Shown piece after piece: positions 1-13,300 of a stretch of DNA of 64,000 nt. This DNA is from Asterias rubens. Its lineage: Eukaryota > Echinodermata > Asteroidea > Forcipulatida > Asteriidae. The notes under the pieces are model-generated. The model worked only from the letters and a program-made list of their open reading frames with translations. It ran no database searches and was not told where the DNA came from. The DNA is taken from contig NC_047072.1 of NCBI RefSeq assembly GCF_902459465.1, positions 17,961,776 through 18,025,775 of the forward strand, read 5' to 3'. Position numbers and translations under genes: made by a program. The stretch's first letter is position 1, and each line of letters opens with the position of its first letter.

Positions 1-120
1 TAAAAAGGGATGTTATTGGCCCTATGACCAGGGCATTAATGTAAAGCGCTTAGAGAATTAAGTGTTAGTTATTAGGCGCTATATAAATCGAAAGTTATTA
101 TTATTATTATTATTATTATT
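1..120 (+). repeat. SINE 3' end with (ATT)n tail, cut by the window edge
   Basis: The sequence GGCGCTATATAAATCGAAAG followed by ATT repeats (about 97-120) is the tail of a tRNA-derived SINE. The same body, including the 'ATTGGCC..ATGACCAGGGC' part, occurs reversed at 11882-12150 with a tRNA-like head. The head of this copy is outside the window. Confidence 0.6.
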
Positions 121-229
121 CTTGTCAAATGCACCTCAATGTAATGTTATAAAAACCCACACTTTCAAATGATTTGTATGACATTGCTGTTTGGTACAAT
201 AAATTTACTGCACCATGCCTTTTGAGTGA

Positions 230-810
230 TTTCTTGCTTCTTTGCTGCCAAACGTTAGCGCACCAAGCTAAATCAATCACATCACAAGAACCATCTCTGC
301 CTTCACAGGTACCCATTACAACAGAAGCAATAATGGTTAAAGACACTGGACACTATCGGTAATTGTCAAAGACCAGTCTTCTCACTTGATGCATGAAATA
401 ACAAACCTGTGAAAATTTGAGCTCAATTGGTCATCGAAGTTGCAAGATAATAATGAAAGATAAAACACCCTTGTCATACACAGTTGTGTGCTTTCAGATG
501 CTTGATTTGGAGACCTCAATTTCTAAATCTAAGGTCTCGAAATCAAATTCTTGAAAATTACTTCTTTCTCGAAAACTACTCCACTTCAGAGGGAGCCTTT
601 TCTCACAATGTTTTATACTAGTCAACCTCTCCCCATTACTCATTACCAAGTAAGGTTTTATGCTAATAATTATTTTGAGTAATTACCAATAGTGTCCACT
701 GCCTTTAAGTATGTTGCTCAAAGACACAAGTGATATGACTGGGATTCGAACCAACACCCTGATGAACTCAGAAACCAGAACTTCAATCAGATAAAACCGC
801 TCGGGCAACA
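230..810 (-). repeat. tRNA-derived SINE split by a MITE
   Basis: On the minus strand a degraded tRNA-Leu-like head (about 730-810, B box near GGGATTCGAACC) is followed by SINE body. The body continues at 230-336 after interruption by the element at 337-708. Uninterrupted relatives are at 8330-8700 and 51800-51975. Confidence 0.6.
337..708. mobile_element. MITE, AGGCAGTGGACAC family (copy in a SINE)
   Basis: Terminal inverted repeats begin TTAAAGACACTGGACACTAT and end AGTGTCCACTGCCTTTAA. There is an internal palindrome around GGTCTCGAAATCA and no coding capacity. Compared with the empty SINE site at 51868 (AATGGTTAAGTAT), the insertion duplicated TTAA (or TA within it). Confidence 0.8.
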
Positions 811-1302
811 CTATCACAACTTCAACATGACACTGACTGGGATTCAAACCCACACGCAGATGACTTTGTCACCCCAGAACTAGCCACTAGCTTAGAGATA
901 TTGTGTACATTGATTGCCCTGAGGTTTTGGCATCACCATCTCTGATGTGGAAGACTCTTCGTTGACTTTCAATGAATATAGAATAGCTTTCCACACATTA
1001 CTCATGATTGGTTGATTTGCTTGCTGTGATTTTTTTAAATGATTTTCATTTTTAATAGTTTATTACTTGATTGTGATTTCATATAAGTGGTCAGACTGGT
1101 CCGCAGTTTTGTGTAGAGTAAAAGTTTGGTACTTCAAAACGGCAGACCGTGTAATAAGTTTGCAAAGTAACAGGGACTCAGCACAATTTTGAGGCATTCT
1201 TGTTTCTTAATGACTGCTTTCAAAGGCTTTTTTATAAAAACTTGTTGTTGTTGACAAAGTTTTACTGATGAATAATTGTTTATTTTCTCTGTCTTTCCAC
1301 AG

Positions 1303-4300
1303 ACCCCTCTTGATGATAGAGCTCCTCATTACTTCTGTATCCTTTTCATGAGACCAATACAATGTAATTGCATAGATTTTTTCACAAATACCCATTGTTT
1401 ATGTGCTTACTACAACTTGGTTGCTAGCTAGACCAGCAAGCACCTCATTCCATACCTAATGTGCGCGTACGGAGTTGCGATATTATGACGTTGCAGTCCA
1501 AAACAGTGCCCTCATTCAGGACAATGGAGTCCTATCATTGGTCGAGAGTTGTGCATGAGCAGTGACATGTACACTTGATAACATTTCCAGCGTCTGACCT
1601 TCAGCGATTGGTACATGTAGTACGCTGAAATTATTATTACCGAATTATTTCAAGCTGGTGCTATGTATTAACTCCTTAACTATCGCCACTCACAGTCGTT
1701 GATAATCTAGTATCCAGTGAGATCATAGTGAGCTTCTCTTCTTTGTCTCGTTGGTTTGACCCGCCTCTTGAGCCTCCCAAGACGTCTCACAGCACCTCTA
1801 GAGAGAAGGAGAAGCACAAGGATGCAGAGTCCGTGGCTGGATCCAGCAGCGTCGCCGACGGACTTGGTACGTACAGAGGGTTTGGGTACTTTTAGCAGGA
1901 CACAAAACACAATGTCAGCAGATTTACATTAAGCTTACATAGTTTGAAGATAATGACAGTAGAAAGCTTAAATTAATATATTACTAGCTGAGGTGATGTA
2001 CTTTTTTGAGAAATGAGTAAAACAATGTCACAAAAAAACTCAGAAGGTGATTTTTTGTTCAGCAAGTACGACGTGTTTACGCGACTCTCCTGAGAACATT
2101 ACTGTGTGATTTTCACCCTTTTTTTTTCCTCGGAGATTAGACTTGGAACATCATCTTTTTGAAGGCTAGGCCATTTGCATTCCATTGAAAAATCTTAAAG
2201 TCTATGGGAAACATTTGAAGGGGCACCAAGGCCAAGACCAGGGCAAAAAAGGCCTCTGTGGAATTTCAGGCCTAATTTCTGGCGAAAACCTACACTTGTT
2301 CTTTTCTGAAAAATGACTTGCTTTTTCGAATTTGAACTTTTTGATGTCCTGACAGGCGTTTTATTCCTTTCAACCTTTTAAATACACTTTCCTCCTCCCA
2401 GCTCTAAAAGAAACACCCACGATCACACCAAATGTTTCGGGTCTCCTCGTTGCGGAGCCCTACTCCTGGAAGAGCCTCGTCGTCGGGCAACCCATCTTGC
2501 GTATCCGTACGACGTCCACCAAGGCTGCTGCCCTCACACTGCCGCCCGGGCGACATGTTTTGCGTTTTACCATGAACGCTCCACTGGGCTACCATGTCCA
2601 TCTGTGTTCGACCGTACCATTTGTTTACGGGGATGAGGAAACGGTCATGACCCATCTGGTTAAGGTGGGTTGAGTTTTTTATTAATAATATTTCGCCGAC
2701 AAGTCACTATGTATACACAATCTTCAAAACTCATTTGAAAAACCTATTTTTGTCCTTAATATGTCATTTACCATGTCTTTTTAAATTATTTGAAGCTCCC
2801 TTGCTTTTGCATCTCTCCTTCGTCAGGAGTGGCTTTTGGACAGACATGGCCACAATTTTTATTATTATTTAATCTTATCACAGCATGCAAAAGAAAGATA
2901 GCATAATTTCCGCTATGCGGGTAACTCCTCGAGTCCGGCTATGTCGCGTAGCCTTAGATCTCGAGGGTTTTTTCTCTGGATCCTTGGTGTTCCCAACAGG
3001 ATCTGCAACAGATATACATCCTCGCATTTGTCCCTGTTTGGTCTAGATGTTTCCCCAGTGCTTTTAGAATTATTATTATTATTATTTTGTTTTTGACAAG
3101 TTTGATGTTTCATCTGTAGGAGAGTTGTCGGTTCGTGGATCATGCAACCCAGGTGTTAAGAGGTATCGGTAACGTCATCCAACAGATCGACCATAAAGAA
3201 GGAATGGAACAAGCCATGCTTGCTCTGAATAACGTCCACTGCCCCGTCAGGAAAGACAGACTCTCTGTGCTTCATAACTTTGAGGTGAGCTGTTTTTTTT
3301 TCTTTTAAATTGTTTGCTTGACTAGCCGGCATAAGTTTAAAAATCGTTGTAAGTGCTAAGCAAAGTTTGATGTCACAAGAAAAACACAAGGGTGGTCGGG
3401 TTGGCTTATAATAGTGGTATCTTTCCCTACCTTCCATTTCTTGTACCCAAGTTCAAATCCCACCATGGGCACAATCTATGTGGATTGGGTTTTCAGCTAG
3501 TCCCTGCGACTGTGTGGGTTCTCCCTGGAACAATTCTCAGCGGGTTTCCTCTGACATCTAAAACTGTTCGCTCGGCCCTAGCTTCCAGTCTATCCAGGAC
3601 CGCTGGGATGGGCTAATCGCCTGCACAGATGCTTAATAATAATAATAATAATAAAAATAATAATAATACAAGGTATTAATAAAGCGCTCTAACAAACAGG
3701 GGAAAGTACCACAGCGCTGTACAAGAAGTACATCAAGTATGCAGTGCATAGAAATATGGTGCAGTGTGAGTGTGATGCATGATGGGACTGCGCATTATTA
3801 AACCAATGACAGTGCATGATGCGTTTGCCCATCCCAGCACCTTTGGTTAAAGCAAGGCGCTGGGGACGAGCGAACTAAAACTGAAACTTCCTCCATTGTC
3901 TTCTCTCCATTGGGTTCTTGCCTAGTGCAGTGATTAAGTTTTCTATTGTCTTCTCTCCATTGGGTTCTTGCCAAGTGCAGTGATTAAGTTTTCCATTGTC
4001 TCCTCTCCATTGGGTTCTTGCCTAGTGCAGTGATTAAGTTTCCTATTGTCTTCTCTCCATTGGGTTCTTGCCTAGTGCAGTGATTAAGTTTTCTATTGTC
4101 TTCTCTCCATTGGGTTCTTGCCTAGTGCAGTGATTAAGTTTTCTATTGTCTTCTCTCCATTGGGTTCTTGCCTAGTGCAGTGATTAAGTTTCCTATTGTC
4201 TTCTCTCCATTGGGTTCTTGCCTAGTGCAATGATTAAGTTTTCTGAGAGTCCATGGCTTCACAACCAGAATAAATTAAAAGAAATTAAATACTGGCATCT

Positions 4301-7300
4301 CATCAAGCCCTACATAACTGACTGAAATTACTTTTAAACCTTTTTATTCTTCCCGGTAGGTTTTTGGCGAAGCTATGTACTTGACTCTCCGTAAAGCGTT
4401 TGGTGAGAACTTCTCGGCTGATATCGCTTACGCATGGAAGGTCTTCACGCTGGATATCAACTCAAAATCCGTCTCTGGGATTAGCTACGGCGGGAGTAGA
4501 CCAGGTAAGCAAAAATTCAAACTAGCGCTTAGCGGATAGCAATGTTGGGCATTACTATCTGTTCAATCAGCACTGAGTGGTTGAACTCCACAGCTGCTAA
4601 GCAGAATTTGCACTCCAGTTATATTAAGAATGCTTCTAACATTTTCACATCACATCTGGATTCCATGGCTACTTGGAATTACAGTAAGCAGATTATTTGA
4701 GCTTAGTATGTTTTGAGGGACACCAGCCTCACTCTCATCATGTACACGTCTTTAGGTCGGTCTCTTGCCAACTTTCTCGATCTTGCTAAGCATTTTTTTG
4801 TAGTATTTTTTGTTTTTATCAGCCATAATTATTCACGGCTTGCACATCTTTAGGATGGTCTCTTGCCAACTTTCTCAATCTTGCTTAGCAACTTTTTGAA
4901 GTGTTTTTTTATTGGCCCCACTTATTCACGGCTTGCACATCTCTTTTGAACACAGCACTCTATGATAACCTTTAAGGCAAAAAATAAAGGAGCATTTAAA
5001 AACAAGTTTTTTTTCTACTCTGGTTGCGGACTGTGTTTTCATTGTGACTCTCTTTCCTTGATTATGGTAATTTCAGGAGCCTCTTGGTTGGTTACAGAGA
5101 GCAGGCCAGGTATATTGTGTGCTGTGATTGGTTAATGCAGTGAAGAATATTTACAGTTTGTTGATACTTATTGATATGTTTGGAACTAAACTAAGTAAAA
5201 TATTTGTTCCTTTCTGACAGTAGCCTTACAGCGAACTTGTAGTTTATTTGATACTGGCAGCATTCTTATTTCCAAACAAGGAAAGAGCATTTCCGGCGAG
5301 AATATGCGTGATGATATTTTTGTTGAATTTTTGTTTTTTTAATGTAATAAATTTTAACAATACAGGATGTCTCTCAAACTGCATTTACCAGTATTCTGTT
5401 GCAATTTTGTAATTTCTTTCAGTTTTAATTTAAACAGTTTTTTATTCAAAATATGCTTTTGTAGTCCTTCATTGTCAAATTGCATGCTCAAAATTTAAAA
5501 TGCACTGGCTCCCATCGGGAAAATTAAAGTCATAATTTTCACAAATTGGCCATAGCTAAACCGAGATTTACGAATATTCTATCACAGATTTTGATTTCTT
5601 GTTTAGTCATTTTTCAAACAATATCTTTTGTAGTTCTTAATTGTCAAAATGCATTCTCCAAATAAAGACTTTTTCAAATATTCAGTCACAAGTTTATGAT
5701 TTCTTTCCAGCAGTTTTCATAAAGATTTTATTGTAGTTCGTCATTGTCAAAATGCATGCTCAAAAATGCACAGTTTTTTGTATAATGTTAAACAACTCCC
5801 TTCCTATCTACACTGCATCTTGCACCCAAACCTCTGCAATTGATCAACCACTTATAATCGTTTTGCTACCTCCTTACCACCCCACTTCACACCCTCTCCA
5901 CCCCCACCCTTCGATTTTTATTTTCCGCTCCCACCCTTGTAGAGGAAGTTGCTGCACATGAATCCACAGGTACTAACTGAGTTGTTTAGGTTTTCTTTAG
6001 CACTCATCACCAAATACCTTGTGAGCTGTGATGAATAGATATTGAGTTTGCATCGGGGATAAGGGAGGCCGTCTTCAACTAACCCCCATTTTCCGCCGGC
6101 AATCGCCCGATCCCGGCGGCTTTTATCTTAGTGAACACTTACAAAAGGATTGCATAAATCATGAATATGCCAGCGCCCAAAAGGTCATGCTCTGGCTGAA
6201 GGGCTCAGTAAAACCCCATGCAAATTCATGTGACGTATAGTGTAGCTTTGTGAATTGACCTGTAGATAATGAGCTCATTAAAGTGGTGAAAGAAAAACCG
6301 CCGGGATCCGGGGGTTTACGGTGGCAAATGGGGGTTAGTTAAAGACAGCCTCCCTAAAGAATATCAATTTGACTGTACCCTTGCACTGTATACTCGGTAC
6401 TTTCCCAAGTTAGGTGAACAAAATCACTGGCATATTACTCAGGTGGGATTCGAACCCATGACCTAGAGTGTGTATCTATCGGTCACCCAGGCCATGGCTT
6501 TTCCTTCATGATGGGCACAAAAAGTATAACATTGTCTTTTTGCCGAGGGTCACTAGCAGTAGATACAAATAGTGCATCTTTTGAAGGGATAGTATTACAA
6601 CCCACTGTTTGTACCAATCCTGTTTAGTTGTTTGTTAATGCCCTTGAAACACTCCAGTAGAAATTTACAGTTTCCTCATAGGGTGCCCTTTACTGGGGGA
6701 AAATGCCTTGGTGCCCTTGCCCTTTCAAAAACGAAGCACACAGGCCCGCATGTCTGTGTTACTATATTTGATTGATTTTGTGTCTGATTGTGTTACCTTC
6801 TTTGCATGAATGTGCTTTACTCTGTAGACAATACCCTTGAATGTTTTATTTTTAGTTTTGTGATGGTTCTTTTTCACGAGTCAATAGTTTCATTTTTTTG
6901 TTTTGCATGTTGTTTGTATAGTTTTTATTCTTTATTATACTTTAGTTTTCATCATTAAGTTATCAGCGGACATAGAATAGCTGCATGCTTATTCAAACCC
7001 GTTCTTACAACAATTGCATGCTTTTGAAACGTCCATTCATAGAATAGTTGCATGCTTTTTAAAAACCCCATTCATAAAATAGTTGCATGTTCTTTGATTA
7101 GACACCACTTTTTCTGCTGTTTAAAAGTTTTTCTGTTCACAACATACAATGTAATTGTGTGACATGTTTTTTGTTTTGTTTTTTCATTTAATTTATACAT
7201 GGAATTTGTGTATGATCTGTTTATCGCTGTAATTTAATTGCATGAAGGTTTTCAATTCACAAAATAGTTGCATGCTTAATTTCAATAGAAGTGCCATCAC

Positions 7301-10300
7301 ACTTTACTTGTGCATGTCTAATCTTTTATATAGTTGAGTGCTGTTGGATTTTTAGAAAAACGCCACCCACTTTTGTTTTGTTCACAAACATTTAGTTTGT
7401 AGTCATGAAACGGTTGCATGCTGTTTGGTAATTTTGTGCTATTTTTAGTATTAGGCCATTTCAAAATTGGTGGCTCGGGCTATAGGGCTCTGACTGTTGC
7501 TAAGGGAAGCCTATGCTTCAGTGCATGTTACCATGGTGATCTAGCCACAGCCGCTTGTTTCTGAAATGGCTTTTAGTCTCCATCCACCAATGAATATTAA
7601 TCAAGTTGTAATTACTTGGCTGCACCTTGCATGAATTAATTTCCTCACAAAATAGTTGTATGCTGTTTGTACGTCGACAACCCTTACCCCTTCACATTAT
7701 TTATTTTACACTCCAGGGGTGGATTTCACAAAGAGTTAAGACTAGTCTTATCTTGAGTTAGGGCAAGTTACTTGTCCTAACTTCGGACAAGCCTTACGTT
7801 TTTAATATCTCCTAGGACTAGTCCTCAGTTGGGACTAGTCCTAACTCTTTGGGATTCTAATTAATTTTGGTGTATTCACACAACACACAACTAAATAAAA
7901 ATAAAACAAGGTGACGAACCACCGCATAAATGTGTTTTGGTACTTGGTGAATTTAAAGAGTATTTGAAATTATTTTTATCGAGAATGATTTTATGATTCT
8001 TTAAGAAGCTTTGAAATAATGCTCTGCTATGGTTGATACATCAGGCCATTCAATTTTGTTTGCAACTCTGAATTAAAAAAGATAAATTTATTTTCAGCCA
8101 CCGGTGCATCAAGAAAGTCTGCCAAAATAAAGAAACGTAAGTTTTCGTTACGACTTTAACAGCATGCTTTACTTACACCAACCGCTACTTTAACAAATTG
8201 CCAAATTTTTGCTGTAATTCTATTTTGCATGTAAAATCAAACATACATATCTGTACATTAATCATAGGATAACTGAAAGTTATACAATTTTATTTGTGAA
8301 ACGATTCTCAGTATATTAACCAAGTCATAATAATAATAGCTTTTTGTATAGCTTAAATCCATCAGTCAGTGAGCCGTGTGGCGCTACAATATTGTTACCC
8401 CTGGTCACTGGGCCATTTTGTTCCTTAAACCATCTCAGCTCCCTGGGTAGTCTTCAACCCGTGCTGCCAATTATGTAGTGCACTAAGCTAAGTCAATCAC
8501 AAGAACCATCTCTGCCCTCACAGGTATCCATTTACCTCTGGGTGGAGAGAAGCAATTATAGTTGAGTGTCTTGCTCAAGGACACTAGTGTCATGACCGGG
8601 ATTCGAACCAAAACCCTGATGACCGTAACCACCAAAACTTGATTTTGATGCACTATTAAACCAATTGGCAATGACTCCATTATGATTTCTAAATCTGTTG
8701 GAAAAAGAGCATTCTGCTGTAAGTGTTCGAATACACTTAAAACCTTAAATAAGTAAAACATGTATGTTAAACATGTAGTTCTTAAAAATATATGATATAT
8801 TTGTAATAATTAGAGATATCACACTTAACTAATAGATTGTTTAATCCTCGTGAAAGACTTCCAAGTCCAGGCATTAGGCTGATAACATTTTGTGTATTTA
8901 AACTTTACGGCCATGTCGTACGAGGTACTCAAGTAATATTTAGGCATTCAGATTCAAGCAAGAAAAGACAAACGAAAAATTCAAACAAGTATTTATGTTA
9001 CGTTCTTGGGAAAACTCTTTTAGAAAAATGTATGCTGTGATGCTACCTGGTATTGTCGGTTGACCAATACGAATATTATTAAACAGCTACCTGAGCGGAA
9101 TGTTTTCAACAGAAATGGTATTTTTACTTGTTTATAATGCACTTGTTCACCATTTTAATGTAATTGTGTACACTTCTGAACTTTTCGTAATTATCGATTA
9201 AAAAATCAGGCCCCTACCTAAAGGTTTTTTGAAAAACTAAAAACACTTCTGCCGTTGAGAGCGGGCGTCAAAGGACAATGCCGCTGATGTCATTTGTGGG
9301 AGTTTACTTTGTTATACATCCACGCTGCAACAAAGCGGCTTTATCTACTTATGACGTTTTGAGAGTGATTACGTAACGGGGCTTTTCGCAAATCTCGCAG
9401 AAAAGCTCTGGACAAGGGCATACAAAATGTTGGTTTTTTTTTACACAATTGAAACCTATTTATAATCATATGACTTGATTTCCTTATTCATCGAAAACAT
9501 TTTAAGTGGAATTCAGCAAAGTTCACGACTTGACATTTTCGTTCAAGCAGGTCTTTAACTGTAATTTTGTGTAGTAATTAGCACAGCTACATGTATGTGC
9601 ACGCACAGGGCTTAAGAAAAGTCTCAATGTGTCTCTAGTCATGTCAGTGTGATCCCAGTATTACATACATGTTTGTGAACTTGTATAAGTCCTTTTGACC
9701 AAACTTTTTTTTTACTAAAACCATGTTTTGTTAAAGCTATTATACTATTGTATTAATTAAACCAAGCTTATATTTTACTTAACCCACATTTTTACATAAG
9801 CCATATTTTACTAATTCCATATGTTACTAAACCCATATTTGACATAAGCCATATTTTACTAAACCCATTTTTCAGCATAAAGCCTTATTATTGACACTCA
9901 TCTTTACTATAGATCTAAAATTACTAAAGTTTTCCTCAATAAAATTGTGTCATTTCATGGTCATTTCTTTGTTGAAGCCAGAAAGCCTGTTTCCACACTT
10001 TTCCTAACATTCATAAGTATTCAATATACAAAATCCCCCTTCAAAATAGCTGCATTGTACGATTTCTTTTTCCTTTAAAATATAATAATTCTTTCTGTTT
10101 TCAAAGAGCCACCTAACTGAAAATTGTGCTTAACGTATTATTTTTGCTGAGCTGAAGTCGGCAGAGGACCAGTCATTACATTAAACCCAATATGGCATTT
10201 TGTCTGGTCCCCTGTTTTTCCCAAGCAATATTTAACAGCTCTATATACAATTTTACCCAGCAGGTTTAAACAAACAGAGACAAAATTATTTATGTTTACC

Positions 10301-13300
10301 CCATCCGCCAAAGTCACCATATGTGTTTATCTCTGTGCACACTGTCATGACTGTACTTAAATTTTGGTGCTCGATATCTGGCATGGTGTACCCCCTCTTA
10401 TTGTGTCTTTATTATGCCCTGGGAATCTCAGGGAATCTGTAGGGGATACTTCTGATATTGATTTTACACCGTTTGTGTTTTGTTAACAGGGGATGTCCCA
10501 GATGCATGGCAAAACAGGTAAATACCTCATAAATATTCAGAAATTAACCTTACCCGTCCACAGGTTTACATTGATTATATTACACAATATTACAAGGGAC
10601 CCTTCCCATGAAATATGCTAATCACATTCACGCATGCGTACAGACCCTGTTGGTTGGCAAACGCCGTAGAGATGTGCACTAAGCAGACGCGCAATCGTGT
10701 CTGCGTCACGCACCCATTAGCCGTGTACAAAACAGCGCGATGTTCCCTCATTTTGCTAACCAAAACGTTAGTGCGCACGCGCTATGTGCAATTTACATAT
10801 TTCACGGGAAGGGTCTATTGTCCCTTATTACTTATCTTCATTGACGGTGAGTATAGGGATTCATGCCATGGCCCGAAACTTGATCTACACTTAAGACCCC
10901 TTGCAATACGCTTAGCGTACTCGCATGTGCCTATCCTGGGTGTCATTTTGGGTGTCGAAATCGTATACAAACATGAACAAAAGAATGTTGACAACCAAAA
11001 TTGATCGCATTGTTCAGCGTTCTGTATTGTGTAAGAAATCAATAGCTCCCCCTTGCATAACACGAAACGCTTCAGGTACGCTGAGGTCAAGCGCACGTTT
11101 TTACGCAAAGAGAACAGCTAGTGTCCAATAATCTGCCTCCTTTTTGAGAGTGTGACGTCATATGCAATGGGTCTATCAAGGTATTGGGTATTTTATTTAC
11201 CAACAGGGACCCAGCTGATGAGGAGATTGAGGCAGTGACTACGATCGCTAAACACTGGAAACGGTTCTTTGTGTCCAAGATACGATCTTCAAGAACACCA
11301 GGTTAGCTCATCTTAAAGATGTGTATTTTGTATTCAAGGCACTGGACACCTTTGGTAATTGTCAAAGACCAGTATTCTCACATGGTGTATCCCAACACAC
11401 GCATAAAATAACAAACCTGCATAAATTTGGGCTCAATTGGGCTCAATGGTCGTCGAATTTGCAAGAGAATAGTGAAAGAAAAAAACACCCTTGTTGCACA
11501 ATATTGTGTGCTTTCAGTCACCTTAAAAAGGATTCTTTTAATATTTGAGTGAAAATCATACCTCTTTCTCAAAAGCTAGCTCTCCATTGCTCGTTACCAA
11601 GTAAGTTTTTATGCTAACAATTATCAAAACCTCTTCACTTCGGTATCAAAAAACCTTTCCTGTGTCTCGTTCAATTCCGTATGAACCAAAAAATATAATG
11701 ATTTTTTTATTTTTGTTTTCCAACAGGAACGGAGGAGAACTTGCTGGCTAAGGAGCAGTTGATGAAAGTCTGGACTACCTTGGAAGCCAACTTGGAACAA
11801 AACGCTTTGCATCTCTTCAGGTATTAAAGCCTCTTAACATAAACACAAGTTTCCTCACAAGGTTACTGTTTCCATAAAAACAATAATAATAACTAATTCT
11901 TATACAGCGTTTTCACAATAATGTATCAATGTGCTTGGCCCTGGTCATTGGGCCAATAACATTCCTGTAATCTTCATTCCTGTAATCTCAGCTCCCTGGG
12001 GAGTATACAGCCCTTAGCTGCTGTGGCGCTCCAGTACCTTTGTCATATATCAACCTCTACCCTCAAGTGTCATGACCGGGATTCAAACCCACACTCCGAT
12101 GACTTAACCACCAGAACTTGAATTCGATGCTCTTAACCACTCAGACAGGAAGAATTTTCTTCTTTGATATTTGCCTAGAACTGGCCCCATGTGACACAGC
12201 CATAACTTTCTTACATGTCCTGAAGTAACCAAACAGTAGTTGCAGTAGTGGGATTGCTAACATCTAATGACCCTACTATTGTGACTGTATCTATAGGACC
12301 ATGTTCAAGATCGACCCAGAGATGATGCCAGACTTCCCGTTCTACCAGGATGAGTGGAATCGGATCTCTTATGTCGACTTCCAAGGAACGTATCAAGAGC
12401 AGCCGGTCCAAACCTGGTTTGTCGTATTCAGGTGGGTCCCTGATATTTTAACAGGAATTATTTGTTAAACTTGTTTTTAAAAAAATGGTCACTCTTTGAT
12501 TCCTAATGGGGATGTTGTGATTTGAGATCAATAATTGCAATGAAGTGTTTGAAGCAGTGCATGCTTCTTTCTTTGATAATGGCGTTCCTGTTACGTTCTT
12601 ACTGAGACTTACCCCGCTCATTGTTGTCATTGACCCGGCTCTGCTTATTTTGAGCACATTCAAAATAAGCATTGGGAGAGAACGCAGCTCCCCGACCTTG
12701 GAGATCCCACACTGACCAAACCACGCTCATGGAGATCCTCCCACGTTTGGCCCTCGATTGGTTACGCTCTCAGCCACTTTTCCATCGTAGTAGAAGCGCT
12801 GTCTATGTGTGACCGGTGTATTAACTATGTGAACATGTATTAATACCATCCTGAATGATATGCTGTAAATTAGTATCAACAACAACATATTAATTATACA
12901 TCTCATTTGTTATTTCAGGGAGGTATTCTATGTGCAAGAACCCATGCTTGTCGTCCCTAAACTCTACGTATCGATCCCAACCTGTATGCTGAGAGTAATT
13001 GATAATGATACTGGTGAGGAGATTCCAAGGGTGTTCCAGAGAGTTGCTCCGTTTGAGTACAAACGCAACAAGGTTCGGCCTCTTTATTTATTGCTGTAAT
13101 TGGGTTTTTTTTTCACACAGGAAAATCTGTACTTATTCAAAAATCCTTATCTTATATTTATACTTATCTTTAAAGGTACTGGATACTATTGGTAATTACT
13201 CAAAATAATTGTTAGCATAAAAACTTACTTGGTAATGAGTAATGGAGAGCTGTTGGTAGTATAAAACATTGTGAGAAACGGCTCCCTCTGAAGTAAACGC

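Noticed and set aside
10615..11108. 129- and 97-codon frames on both strands
   Set aside because: They run through an inverted-repeat element and unrelated intron sequence, and are open on both strands by chance.
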